Assembly (NCBI RefSeq): GCF_000426445.1
Contig: NZ_AUFJ01000009.1
Coordinates: 806,001 to 870,000, forward strand
DNA: 64,000 nucleotides
Source: Brevibacterium album DSM 18261
GTDB lineage: Bacteria > Actinomycetota > Actinomycetes > Actinomycetales > Brevibacteriaceae
Direction: 5' to 3'
Shown here: positions 33,934 through 41,437 of the stretch, piece by piece
How the letters are laid out: each line of letters starts with the position of its first letter
Position numbering within the stretch: position 1 is the stretch's first letter
Program-made: the position numbers and the translations under genes
The notes under the pieces: model-generated
The model's database searches: none
What the model was told of the DNA's origin: nothing
The model's input: the letters and a program-made list of their open reading frames with translations, nothing else

Positions 33934-35199
33934 TCACCCGTCCAGCAGCGCGGCCGCGTACATAGGGCGGGCGGCGTCCTCGCTGGGCGGATGGAACAGG
34001 CTCGCCGTGGCATCGCGGAAGAGCCGGCTGAGCTCATGGGCGTTCCCGAACCCGCGGCCGCTCGTGCACATGAGCGCGGCCTCGGCGCACTCCCGCGCCG
34101 CGCGCGAGGCATTGATCCGCGCGCTCACGAGCCGCAGCGGCCACCCCTTCCCGTGGTCCACCAGCTCGTCGAACTCACGCGTGTAGGCCTCCAGCTGGGC
34201 CGGCACCGCCATGTACGCCATGTGCGCGTCCGCGAGCCGCGCCCGCGATTCCGGCACCTCCGCGTACGTGATGCCGCGCTTGGCAGAGGTCCGCGCGTGC
34301 AGGCCCTCGGCGCCCAGTTCCAGCGCCTGTCTCGCCACGCCCGTGTACACCGCGGCCACGAGGATCTGGAAGCAGCTCGTGATCGCGAAGGTGAGCAGGT
34401 CCGGGACCGGCCCCGGCTCGATGCGCCGCGCCACCTGTGCCGCAGGCATGTGCGCCCGCTCGAGGATCGTCGCCCGGCTCTGCGAGGCGCGCATGCCCAG
34501 CACGTCCCAGTCGGAGGAGACGGTGATGCCGGGCACCGCCGCCGAGGCCGCCTCGGCGATGGAGGTCACTCCCCGTGCTCCCGCCTCACCCCTGGCCTGG
34601 GCATACTGCGCCCGCGCCTGAGCCGCCGTCCGGTGGAGGAACCCGTAGACGAGCTGGGGCGCCTCGGGGTCCGTCGCGGTGTCGAGGCCGTGCACGATCA
34701 GCCGGGTCCACACCGGCGAGAGCGAGGTGAAGATCTTCACGCCGCTGAGCCGGTACCCGCCCTCGCCGTCCGGCTCGGCCCGCGTGTGCGAGCCCTGCAG
34801 CACCCAGTCGTTGGAGGGCTCGCTGATGCCGAAGGCGAAGACCTCGCCGGCCATGATCTCCGCGAACACGTGATCGAGGGAACTGTCCCCGCGGGCAGAC
34901 ATCGCCGCGGCCACGCCGGTGCACACGAAGTGCATGTTGACGGCGAGCGCCGTTGCCGGAGCCGCCGCCGCGAGCCGCTGCTGGAGGCGGGAGACCTGGT
35001 TGAGGCTCAGCCTCGGACCGCCGTGCGCCGCCGGCACGAACAGCGTGAGGTACCCGCGGGCCCGCAGCTCCTCGAAGTCCTCCCAGCAGAACTCGTTCTC
35101 CGCGTCGTACACCGCGGCGCGCTCGCGGAAGCGCTCCAGCAGCTCCTCCGGCAGGTACCGCTCCGCGAGCTCCGCGTGCCGCGCCTCTCGATCCGTCAT
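33934..35199 (-). CDS. Acyl-CoA dehydrogenase-like flavoprotein lacking the usual catalytic glutamate
   Basis: A 421-residue protein of the acyl-CoA dehydrogenase fold: AFGISEPSNDWVLQGSHT and YRLSGVKIFTSLSPVW in the middle domain and a helical C-terminal domain with TSGRGFGNAHELSRLFRD. The terminal segment reads FHPPSEDAARP instead of the family's Y-E-G-T, so the standard base is missing. I see no obvious substitute, which points to a flavin monooxygenase-like, biosynthetic or non-dehydrogenase role. ATG at 35199 follows GAGAGGACG. It lies downstream of a ketosynthase and an AMP-ligase on the same strand, separated from the ketosynthase by a hairpin. Confidence 0.75.
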   Translation of the reverse strand: MTDREARHAELAERYLPEELLERFRERAAVYDAENEFCWEDFEELRARGYLTLFVPAAHGGPRLSLNQVSRLQQRLAAAAPATALAVNMHFVCTGVAAAMSARGDSSLDHVFAEIMAGEVFAFGISEPSNDWVLQGSHTRAEPDGEGGYRLSGVKIFTSLSPVWTRLIVHGLDTATDPEAPQLVYGFLHRTAAQARAQYAQARGEAGARGVTSIAEAASAAVPGITVSSDWDVLGMRASQSRATILERAHMPAAQVARRIEPGPVPDLLTFAITSCFQILVAAVYTGVARQALELGAEGLHARTSAKRGITYAEVPESRARLADAHMAYMAVPAQLEAYTREFDELVDHGKGWPLRLVSARINASRAARECAEAALMCTSGRGFGNAHELSRLFRDATASLFHPPSEDAARPMYAAALLDG

Positions 35200-35285
35200 C
35201 GTCGTCCTCTCACCCTCGCCGCCCGCGGTCTCGCCGCTCACGCTGCTCTCCAGCTCGTCTGTGCTCGTCCTCTGGGACTTTTCAA

Positions 35286-35317
35286 CGGTGCGGGCACCCT
35301 GCATGGTGCCCCCACCG
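35286..35317 (-). terminator. Hairpin after the ketosynthase gene
   Basis: Thirteen-base arms (35286-35298 and 35305-35317) with one mismatch around a 6-base loop, starting directly behind the ketosynthase stop at 35318. It probably ends or attenuates that transcript before the acyl-CoA dehydrogenase-like gene. Confidence 0.6.
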
Positions 35318-36742
35318 TCAAAAGGTCTCCGATGCCGGGCGAGCCCGGAACAGCACCGCGCCATTGTGCCCGCCGAACCCGAACGAGGTCGAGAGCACCG
35401 CGCCCACCTCCTGCGAACGCGCCTGCCCCGTCACGAAGCCCCAGCCGACGAACTCCGGCTCGTCCAGATTGAGGATGGGCGGAAGCAGGCCGCTGACCAG
35501 CGAATTCACGGCGATGACCGCCTCCACCACGCCCGAGGCGCCCAGCAGGTGCCCCGTGCTCGACTTCACCGCGCTCAGCGGCACCTCGCGGGCACGCGCG
35601 CCCAGTGCGGACTCCAGCGCGCGGAGCTCGGCGGCATCGCCGGCCGGTGTGCCGGTGCCGTGGGCATTGATGTGGTCGACCGCTTCGGGTCCGAGGCCGG
35701 CATCCGCCAGGCACTCGCGCACCGCTGCCGCCGCGCCCCGGCCCTCCGGATGCGGGGCGGTGGGGTGGTGGGCGTCGGAGGAGGAGCCGAAGCCGGCGAG
35801 CTCCGCCAGGATGCGGGCGCCTCGGGAACGGGCGGACTCCTCGGACTCCAGCAGCATCGCAGCAGCTCCCTGGGACATGACGAAGCCGGCGCGGGCGGAG
35901 TCGAAGGGGCGGCTGGCGGCGGCGGGATCGTCCTCGAAGCCCGCGGCGAGCGCGCGCATGTTCGCGTTCGAGGCGAGGTTGACCGCGCCGAGACAGTCCT
36001 CCATCCCGACCACGAGCACAGCATCGGCGTAGCCGTGGCGGATGCGGCGCAGGCCCTCGCCCAAGCCGATCGCACCGGATGCGCACGTGGCCGACACGCC
36101 CTGGGCCGCTCCGAGGATGCCGTGGCGCTGGCTGAGCAGGGCGGCGGCGGAATCGGGGGCGCCGTGGATCGCAAGCGTGAGGGGGACCGCGCGGGGACCG
36201 CCCTCGTCGAGCGCGCGGGTCGCGGCCTGCATCGCGTCCACGGGGCCGGAGCCGGTGGCGGCGATGACGGCGATGCGCTGCGGGCCCCAGGGGAGAGGCA
36301 CGGGGACGGAGAGCGGGTCTGCAGGCGGGTTCCCGGTCCTGGGGGCGGAGCCTGCCTCCGCCTCGGCGTGGGCTGCGGTCCCATCCGGCGGAGTGGCCTC
36401 AGCACCGGTCTCGGGTGCGACCGCGGTGCCCGGCTGATTCGCAGGCTCCGCAGAACCCGCCGCCGAGGCGCACGCCTGTGCCAGCGCTTCGTCCGCCGCC
36501 GCAATCGCCCAGTGCTGCACGGGACTGAGCCTGCGCGCGAGGGAGCGCGGGAGATGGGCGGAGGCGTCGAAGTCCCGCACCTGGCCGCCGATCCGCACCG
36601 CGAGGTCCGCATACTGTTCGCCCTCGAGCACCCGGATCGCGCTGCGGCCCGCGGCCACCGCGTCCCACAGCTGCGCTGCGCTGTTCCCGCTGGGGGTCAC
36701 CGCGCCCATGCCGGTGACGACCACCCGTCGCCTGTCGCTCAT
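35318..36742 (-). CDS. Beta-ketoacyl-ACP synthase (FabF/KAS II type)
   Basis: A 474-residue ketosynthase that condenses an acyl thioester with malonyl-ACP. The catalytic triad is complete: Cys220 in SATCASGAIG, His361 in NAHGTGTP and His398 in KSSTGHLLGASG, and the C-terminal SFGFGGHNGAVLF is typical. It is about 60 residues longer than housekeeping FabF because of an Ala/Glu/Pro-rich insert at residues 95-148. ATG at 36742 follows GGGAGGAAC. No acyl carrier protein, malonyltransferase or reductase gene is near, so it is not a primary fatty-acid locus. With an AMP-ligase upstream and a glutamate-less dehydrogenase homologue downstream it looks like part of a specialised pathway. Confidence 0.87.
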   Translation of the reverse strand: MSDRRRVVVTGMGAVTPSGNSAAQLWDAVAAGRSAIRVLEGEQYADLAVRIGGQVRDFDASAHLPRSLARRLSPVQHWAIAAADEALAQACASAAGSAEPANQPGTAVAPETGAEATPPDGTAAHAEAEAGSAPRTGNPPADPLSVPVPLPWGPQRIAVIAATGSGPVDAMQAATRALDEGGPRAVPLTLAIHGAPDSAAALLSQRHGILGAAQGVSATCASGAIGLGEGLRRIRHGYADAVLVVGMEDCLGAVNLASNANMRALAAGFEDDPAAASRPFDSARAGFVMSQGAAAMLLESEESARSRGARILAELAGFGSSSDAHHPTAPHPEGRGAAAAVRECLADAGLGPEAVDHINAHGTGTPAGDAAELRALESALGARAREVPLSAVKSSTGHLLGASGVVEAVIAVNSLVSGLLPPILNLDEPEFVGWGFVTGQARSQEVGAVLSTSFGFGGHNGAVLFRARPASETF

Positions 36743-36819
36743 CCGTTCCTCCCGCGCCGTCACACGTGCCTGCCGCTGCGTCTCCTACGGTAGGCGAGGG
36801 CGAGCGCATGCGCGCTCCT

Positions 36820-36998
36820 GGGGCTCAGCACGCAGAGAGTGCCTACGTGTGGCTGGCGGCGGCGCCACGTATGTGATTCATGCGCCTGCACCGCGCTGAA
36901 CACGCGGAACCTGCATACGTGGAGCCGAGGCGCAGCGCCACGTATGTGCATAATGCGCCCCTGCCAGGCTGAACACGCAGAAAGTGCATACGTGGAGC
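36820..36998. repeat. Cluster of short palindromic elements
   Basis: The 292-base gap between two minus-strand genes holds three forward units containing a CACGCRGA core followed by TGC(A/C)TACGTG (around 36820-36855, 36893-36924 and 36966-36998) and two inverted units with GCGCCACGTATGTG (36863-36889 and 36935-36960). Forward and inverted units alternate and can pair into long hairpins. The core CACGCGGAAC is shared with the loops of the elements at 4908 and 7977. It behaves like a REP/BIME-type array. Confidence 0.7.
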
Positions 36999-37034
36999 TG
37001 GGGTGAAGGCTTCGCAGAGGCGGTCGTCGCAGCT

Positions 37035-38912
37035 TCACAGCCGCACCGCCGCGCCCTCCTGCACCAGGTTCGCCGTCGCCGGGCGCCTGATCTTCTGTCC
37101 CACCGTGCGGGGCAGGCGGTTCACGACATACCAGCGCCGCGGCACGAACTGCGGTGCAAGATGCGCATGCGCACGTTCCCGCAGCACAGACTTGCTCGGC
37201 ACGGCGGAGATAAGCCTCGCGTCCGCGCGCTCCGCATCACCGCCGTTGCCGGCAGAACCGGTCTCGCCAGCAGAACCGGCCTCATCGACAGAGCCTCCCG
37301 CGTCGACTGAGTGCGCTTCACCCGCACCAGCGGGGGCATCGCCATCCGCGTCCGCAGCCGCACCGCCGGCCTCGGCGGGCTCGATCACCAGTGCGACGAC
37401 GGTCCCCAGCGCGGCATCCGGCAGCGCCACCGCGCACACCGCTCCCAGCCCGGACATGCCGTCGAAGGCGCGCTCGACCTCGGGCAGAGCGACCTTGTGC
37501 CCGCCGGTCACGGCGATATCGCCCTTGCGTCCCACGAGCTGCAGCCGCGGGCGAGCCTCCGGAGAGGCAGCACCCTCGCCGGAGGCTTCAGCAGCCCTCG
37601 CGCCGGAACCTGCGGCGGCACCGGCCACGGCCTCGGTGGCGGTATGGTCTGCAGCGAGCTGATCCGGACCGGTCTGCTCCGACCCGGTTTGCTCCGGAAC
37701 GGCGGGCACCAGCCTGCCCTGGTCGTGGACGGTGGCCCAGCCGTCCGCACCGCGCAGCACCTCGGCAGTGGTTCCGGCGAGATAGCCGTCCGAGCACGCC
37801 TCCGCCCAGATCCACAGCGTGCCGAGGTCCCCGTCCGGCACCGGGTTCCCGGCATCGTCGCAGATCCTCGCCTCGATGCCGTCGTAGAGGCCGATGAGCG
37901 TGCCGTCCCCGTCGCGGCTGTCCCCGATGAAGCCGATCTCGGCGGCACCGTAGTAGCTGATGAGCCGGACGCCGGGAAGCGCCTCCGCGAGACCCGCTCG
38001 GATGGACTCCGGCAGGTTCGCGCCCCCGGTGACCACGAGTTCGAGGGACGCGAACCGCGCAGGATCCCTGCGCGCTGCCGCCGCCAGACCCTGCGCCACA
38101 GCGGGAACCGCGACCACGCGGGTGATGCCCTCGGCCTCGATGCGGCGCCCGGCGGCGATCGCATCGAACTGATCCGCCATGTGCGCGCTGCCGCCGGTCG
38201 CCATGCACTCGATGAGCGCATAGAGGGTGAGGCTGTACGACACGGGTCCGGGGGCCAGCGTCGCCACTCCGGCGAAGGGCTCGAGGTAAGCGCTGGAGAC
38301 CGCGACGTTCGCGCGGTACTGCGCACGCGTCTTGAGGAACGCCTTCGGATCGCTCGTGGTGCCGGAGGAGAAGAGCATGAGGAAGGGCTCCTCCCCGTCG
38401 CGCACCGCCGGCATCGGCGCGGGGTCAGGGACAGTGCCGCCGCCAAGGCCGGAGCCGGCACCGCCGTCCGCCGCACGTGCCTCGAGCTCCCGGAAGTCCT
38501 GCAGAGAGATGACCGTGCCGGTCCACCCCCGTTCGGCGAGCGCGTCCGCGAGATCGGCGGAATCACTGATCACGAGGCCGATCCCGGTGGACAGCACGAC
38601 ACCCACCCGGTGGTCGAGCGGCCAGCGCGGGTCGATCGTCGCGGACACCGCGCGGAACCCGGCCAGCCCCGCGATGATCCGCGAGGTGTGGAACGCCGAT
38701 TCGATGCTGACCGCCGTGATCGGGATGCCGCGGGTCTCCGGGGCGGGCTCCGGCGGGGAGTGCTGCGCGCGGTGCAGGGAGTCGGCGGCGGCGAACATCC
38801 GGCGCGAGTCCTCGACGAGCTCGGCATAGGTGAGGCGCCCGCCCTCCCCCGCGATCGCGATCCTGTCCGGATGCTGCGCCGCGGTCTCCAGAACGGTCTG
38901 CGTGATGGGCAC
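37035..38912 (-). CDS. AMP-binding acyl-CoA/acyl-ACP ligase-like enzyme
   Basis: A 625-residue adenylate-forming enzyme. The phosphate-binding motif is a variant, LFSSGTTSDPKAF, at about residue 182; YYGAAEIGFIGD is the A5 motif; the C-terminal LPRTVGQKIRR carries the catalytic lysine, so activity is likely retained. Two long Ala/Gly/Glu-rich insertions (about residues 405-455 and 510-560) enlarge the hinge and C-terminal domain. GTG at 38912 follows GGGAGG. The ketosynthase gene lies downstream on the same strand across the palindrome array, suggesting that it activates a starter acid for that enzyme. A freestanding ligase in another pathway is the alternative. Confidence 0.82.
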   Translation of the reverse strand: MPITQTVLETAAQHPDRIAIAGEGGRLTYAELVEDSRRMFAAADSLHRAQHSPPEPAPETRGIPITAVSIESAFHTSRIIAGLAGFRAVSATIDPRWPLDHRVGVVLSTGIGLVISDSADLADALAERGWTGTVISLQDFRELEARAADGGAGSGLGGGTVPDPAPMPAVRDGEEPFLMLFSSGTTSDPKAFLKTRAQYRANVAVSSAYLEPFAGVATLAPGPVSYSLTLYALIECMATGGSAHMADQFDAIAAGRRIEAEGITRVVAVPAVAQGLAAAARRDPARFASLELVVTGGANLPESIRAGLAEALPGVRLISYYGAAEIGFIGDSRDGDGTLIGLYDGIEARICDDAGNPVPDGDLGTLWIWAEACSDGYLAGTTAEVLRGADGWATVHDQGRLVPAVPEQTGSEQTGPDQLAADHTATEAVAGAAAGSGARAAEASGEGAASPEARPRLQLVGRKGDIAVTGGHKVALPEVERAFDGMSGLGAVCAVALPDAALGTVVALVIEPAEAGGAAADADGDAPAGAGEAHSVDAGGSVDEAGSAGETGSAGNGGDAERADARLISAVPSKSVLRERAHAHLAPQFVPRRWYVVNRLPRTVGQKIRRPATANLVQEGAAVRL

Positions 38913-38997
38913 CTTCGAACCTCCCGGTGACAAATGAGCGGACCGCCGAATCCAGCGGCCGCGGCCAGTCTACGGAGAGGAGCAGGGGACAGAGCGC

Positions 38998-39120
38998 TCA
39001 GCCCTGCCGGCCCTTGAAGCGCGGATTGAGCTTGTTGATGACATACGTGCGCCCCCTGCGACGCACCACCTGCGCGCCCGGCTGCTTCTTCAGGGAGCGC
39101 AGGGAGTTGCGAACCTTCAT
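38998..39120 (-). CDS. rpmJ: 50S ribosomal protein L36, zinc-independent paralogue
   Basis: A 40-residue protein starting [20 protein letters not shown] and ending NPRFKGRQG, an unmistakable L36 of the second type. It has no cysteine and no histidine, so the zinc ribbon of the standard L36 is absent. Such copies replace the zinc form when zinc is scarce, releasing metal from ribosomes, and are repressed by Zur. ATG at 39120 follows AGGAGGACGAG. The divergent partner is a CobW-like protein, another classical Zur target, and a Fur-family-like operator lies between them. Too short for routine gene calling but of high certainty. Confidence 0.95.
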   Translation of the reverse strand: MKVRNSLRSLKKQPGAQVVRRRGRTYVINKLNPRFKGRQG

Positions 39121-39133
39121 CTCGTCCTCCTAT

Positions 39134-39148
39134 ATGGAATGATTATCA
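39134..39148. promoter_or_regulatory. Fur-family (probable Zur) operator between L36 and CobW-like genes
   Basis: ATGGAATGATTATCA matches TGATAATGATTATCA, the Fur-family palindrome, at 11 of 15 positions. It lies 14 bases upstream of the L36 start codon, in the 65-base divergent gap. AT-rich sequence is rare in this genome, which adds weight. Confidence 0.65.
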
Positions 39149-39185
39149 GCATCGATCACAATAGCACTGCAAGGAGGAGACGCAC

Positions 39186-40265
39186 ATGTTCACAGGAGGA
39201 GCAGCGGCATTCGGGCGCACGCCGCAGAACACAGACGCAGTTGCCGTGGTGGGCGCCTGCGTGCCCGAACGCCGCGAGTACGCACGCAGACTCGCCGCCG
39301 CCCGCAGGCTCACACTGGTTCCCGCCAAGCAGATGGAGGCCCCGTCAGAGGCCCTGTCCACGGCACTCGGCCTCAACGCCTGGCTCCCCGATTCGACAGG
39401 CCTGCTCCTGGAGTACCCGACGAAGACACCCGCACGGGACATCGTCGGGGAGCTCACCGATGAGGAGACCGGAACCTCCCTGCGCGAACTGGTCTGCGTC
39501 GTGGACGCCGCCCATCTGCTCACAGACCTGTCCTCTCCTGAGCTCATCCCCGTGGACCGCGACGAGGACGACGGCAGCTTCGTCATGGCCCCGCGCGCCG
39601 AGCTGATCGTCACGCAGATCGAGTTCGCCTCCACCGTGGTGCTCACCAACTGCCACCGGCTCGGCGCGGATGAGCGGCATTTGCTCCGCGCCCTCGTGAG
39701 CCACCTCAGCCCGCAGGCCCGCGTGGAGCAGATCGACAGCACGAGGTCGGCACAGTACCCGACGCATACCGAGCCCTTCCCTCCCGAGGCCTACACGAGG
39801 GAGCAGACCCGCCCCGGCTGGATCACCCTCCTCAACGGCGAGTTCGCCCCCGCCCACTCGCACAGCAGGGTCAGCGCGCTCCGCTACGAACAGCCGCGCC
39901 CGTTCCATCCGCAGCGCCTGGCAGACCTGCTCGCCACACGCGATTCCCGCAGCAGCGGAGAGCTCCTGCTCCGCTCCGTGGGCTTCTGCCACGTCTGCTC
40001 GCGCCCGCACGTCACCGCGCAGTGGAACCAGGTGGGCGACACCCTCTCCCTCGCGCCGGCCGCGATCGACCACCAGCTCACAGCCGAGGACGAACCGCTC
40101 GCCTTCGGCCAGGACCTCGCGTTCATCGGGCTCGACCTGGACCCGGAGAGCCTCATCAGGGATCTGGACGCCGCCACGCTCACGGACGCCGAGCTCCTGG
40201 CCGGGCCGCAGGTGTGGGCGACGTTCCGCGATCCCTTCCCCGCCTGGCACGGCGTGGGCGGCTGA
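39186..40265 (+). CDS. CobW-like (COG0523) protein with degenerate GTPase motifs
   Basis: A 359-residue protein. The C-terminal part has the CobW C-terminal domain: ALRYEQPRPFHPQRLADLL, then SGELLLRSVGFCHVCSRPHV and NQVGDTLSLAPA. The N-terminal half keeps the order of a COG0523 GTPase but not its motifs. The position of the P-loop reads VVGACVPERREYA without GxxGxGKT, the metal-binding CxCC motif is missing, and VVLTNCHRLG stands where NKxD/TKxD is expected. It may have lost GTP hydrolysis. Such actinobacterial versions accompany zinc-free ribosomal proteins under Zur. ATG at 39186 follows AAGGAGGAG. A zinc-allocation role is inferred. Confidence 0.8.
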   Translation: MFTGGAAAFGRTPQNTDAVAVVGACVPERREYARRLAAARRLTLVPAKQMEAPSEALSTALGLNAWLPDSTGLLLEYPTKTPARDIVGELTDEETGTSLRELVCVVDAAHLLTDLSSPELIPVDRDEDDGSFVMAPRAELIVTQIEFASTVVLTNCHRLGADERHLLRALVSHLSPQARVEQIDSTRSAQYPTHTEPFPPEAYTREQTRPGWITLLNGEFAPAHSHSRVSALRYEQPRPFHPQRLADLLATRDSRSSGELLLRSVGFCHVCSRPHVTAQWNQVGDTLSLAPAAIDHQLTAEDEPLAFGQDLAFIGLDLDPESLIRDLDAATLTDAELLAGPQVWATFRDPFPAWHGVGG

Positions 40266-40354
40266 GGGCGCGGCGGCTCGCCGGCGGCGGGGCCTCAGCG
40301 CCAGAGCAGCGACCTCAGCGCCGCGGCCTCAGCGCCGCGGCCTCAGGACGCGAT

Positions 40355-40414
40355 CTGGGAGGTTTGTTCCTTCCAGGCAGGTACCTACCTGCCTGGAAGG
40401 AACAAACCTCCCAG
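40355..40414. terminator. Very long perfect inverted repeat after the CobW-like gene
   Basis: Perfect 29-base arms (40355-40383 and 40386-40414) with a 2-base loop, 89 bases beyond the CobW-like stop and 90 bases before the ArsR start. It can serve as an intrinsic terminator although no T-run follows. Upstream, at about 40308-40344, a CCTCAGCGCCGCGG unit is tandemly repeated. Confidence 0.7.
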
Positions 40415-40442
40415 ACCTCAGAACCCACAGGCGAATCACCCC

Positions 40443-40488
40443 TTGACACAGCACCCGCATGCTTCATACTTAAGGCATAGCCTAATTA
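40443..40488 (+). promoter_or_regulatory. Promoter and operator of the ArsR/SRPBCC pair
   Basis: TTGACA at 40443-40448 and CATACT at 40465-40470, 16 bases apart. Immediately after lies an imperfect palindrome around 40470-40488 with AGGC-ATA-GCCT at its centre and TTAA flanks. That is a likely site for autorepression by the ArsR protein encoded just downstream. Confidence 0.55.
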
Positions 40489-40504
40489 AGGAGATGGTTC
40501 ATCA

Positions 40505-40903
40505 GTGGCGAAGGATCCATTGAGCATGGTGTTCGCCGCACTCGCAGATCCCACCCGCAGGCAGATCCTCACGCGCCTGTCGCAGGGGCCGGCCACGGTC
40601 GGCGAGATCTCGGAGCCGTTCGAGATGAGCGCGCCGGCGATCTCCCAGCACCTCAAGGTCCTCGAACGCGCAGGCCTGGTGATCCGCACGGCGAACGCGC
40701 AGTGGCGCACGCTCTCGCTGCAGGCCGAACCCCTCGACGAGGCCTCGGCCTGGGTCGAGAGGCACCGCCGCGAATGGGGCGAGCGCTTCGACGCACTCGA
40801 TGCGCACCTGAAGACCATGCAGGCAGGCAAGCCGGAGAAACCGGAGAAGTCAGAAGCATCCAGGGCGAGGAAGCCCCGCACATCCCAGGAGGAATCACCG
40901 TGA
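40505..40903 (+). CDS. ArsR-family transcriptional regulator
   Basis: A 132-residue winged-helix protein: MVFAALADPTRRQILTRLSQ, then EISEPFEMSAPAISQHLKVL, then RAGLVIRTANAQWRTLSL, the full ArsR domain. No metal-binding cysteines are visible, so it is of the type paired with SRPBCC proteins rather than a metal sensor. A Lys/Glu/Ser-rich tail of 30 residues follows. GTG at 40505 is preceded by AAGGAGATGG. Its stop overlaps the start of the SRPBCC gene (GTGA at 40900-40903), the standard arrangement for this pair. Confidence 0.88.
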   Translation: MAKDPLSMVFAALADPTRRQILTRLSQGPATVGEISEPFEMSAPAISQHLKVLERAGLVIRTANAQWRTLSLQAEPLDEASAWVERHRREWGERFDALDAHLKTMQAGKPEKPEKSEASRARKPRTSQEESP

Positions 40904-41379
40904 GCACGCACACGGGCGCCTCGGCGCCCAGCACCGCACCCGAATTCACGATCGCCCGCACCTTCGACGCACCGCGCGACCTCGTCTGGCGCGCATGGAC
41001 GGAGGTGGAGCACCTCGCCGGCTGGCTCCACCCCTTCGGGGTCACGACGGACTCGATCTCCTTCGACGTCCGCGAGGGCGGGCTGTACCGCTACACCATG
41101 ACCAACGAGGAGACCGGCGAGCAGTACCCCACCGGCGGCGTCTTCCTCGAGGTCGCACCCCAGGAGCGCCTCGTCTTCACCTGGGGCAGCCCGGACGACA
41201 GCGCGGAGGAGGCCGCCTCCGTCATCACGCTCACCTTCACCGAGGACGGCGAGCGGACGGAGATGGTCTTCCACCAGCGCGGATTCGCAGGCGCGCCCGG
41301 TGACGGATACGTCTACGACGGCTGGGACGAGGCGCTGAACAACCTCGCCGCGCATCTCGGGAACCAGCCGGTCCGCTGA
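40900..41379 (+). CDS. SRPBCC/AHSA1 domain protein
   Basis: A 159-residue START-like fold protein of the AHSA1 type (formerly DUF1-SRPBCC): FTIARTFDAPRDLVWRAWTE at the N-terminus, GWLHPFGVTTDSISFDVREG in the middle, and GWDEALNNLAAHL at the end. These proteins bind hydrophobic ligands, and those paired with ArsR regulators may supply or remove an effector. GTG at 40900 follows AGGAGGAATCACC and overlaps the ArsR stop by four bases. Confidence 0.87.
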   Translation: MSTHTGASAPSTAPEFTIARTFDAPRDLVWRAWTEVEHLAGWLHPFGVTTDSISFDVREGGLYRYTMTNEETGEQYPTGGVFLEVAPQERLVFTWGSPDDSAEEAASVITLTFTEDGERTEMVFHQRGFAGAPGDGYVYDGWDEALNNLAAHLGNQPVR

Positions 41380-41401
41380 GAGCGCACCGCCCACACCCCT
41401 C

Positions 41402-41437
41402 CAGCGCTCCGTAGGGCGGCCGCCCTACGGAGCGCTG
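41402..41437. terminator. Perfect 36-base palindrome shared by two convergent transcripts
   Basis: A fully symmetric 36-base palindrome (two 18-base halves, no loop). It lies 22 bases past the SRPBCC stop and contains the last codons and the stop (41425-41427) of the lytic transglycosylase gene on the other strand. It probably terminates both operons; being part of a coding end is unusual. Confidence 0.72.

Noticed and set aside
33076-35472. A 798-codon plus-strand open frame
   Set aside because: Antisense of the SnoaL-like and acyl-CoA dehydrogenase-like genes, with Arg/His-rich text lacking any recognisable domain.
36820-36998. An insertion-sequence end or transposon remnant
   Set aside because: No transposase fragment or target duplication is visible; alternating short palindromes fit a REP-type array better.
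40470-40488. Iron-regulator (DtxR/IdeR-like) box in front of the ArsR gene
   Set aside because: Only the AGGC/GCCT core is symmetric and the match to the 19-base consensus is poor; an ArsR autoregulatory site explains it better.
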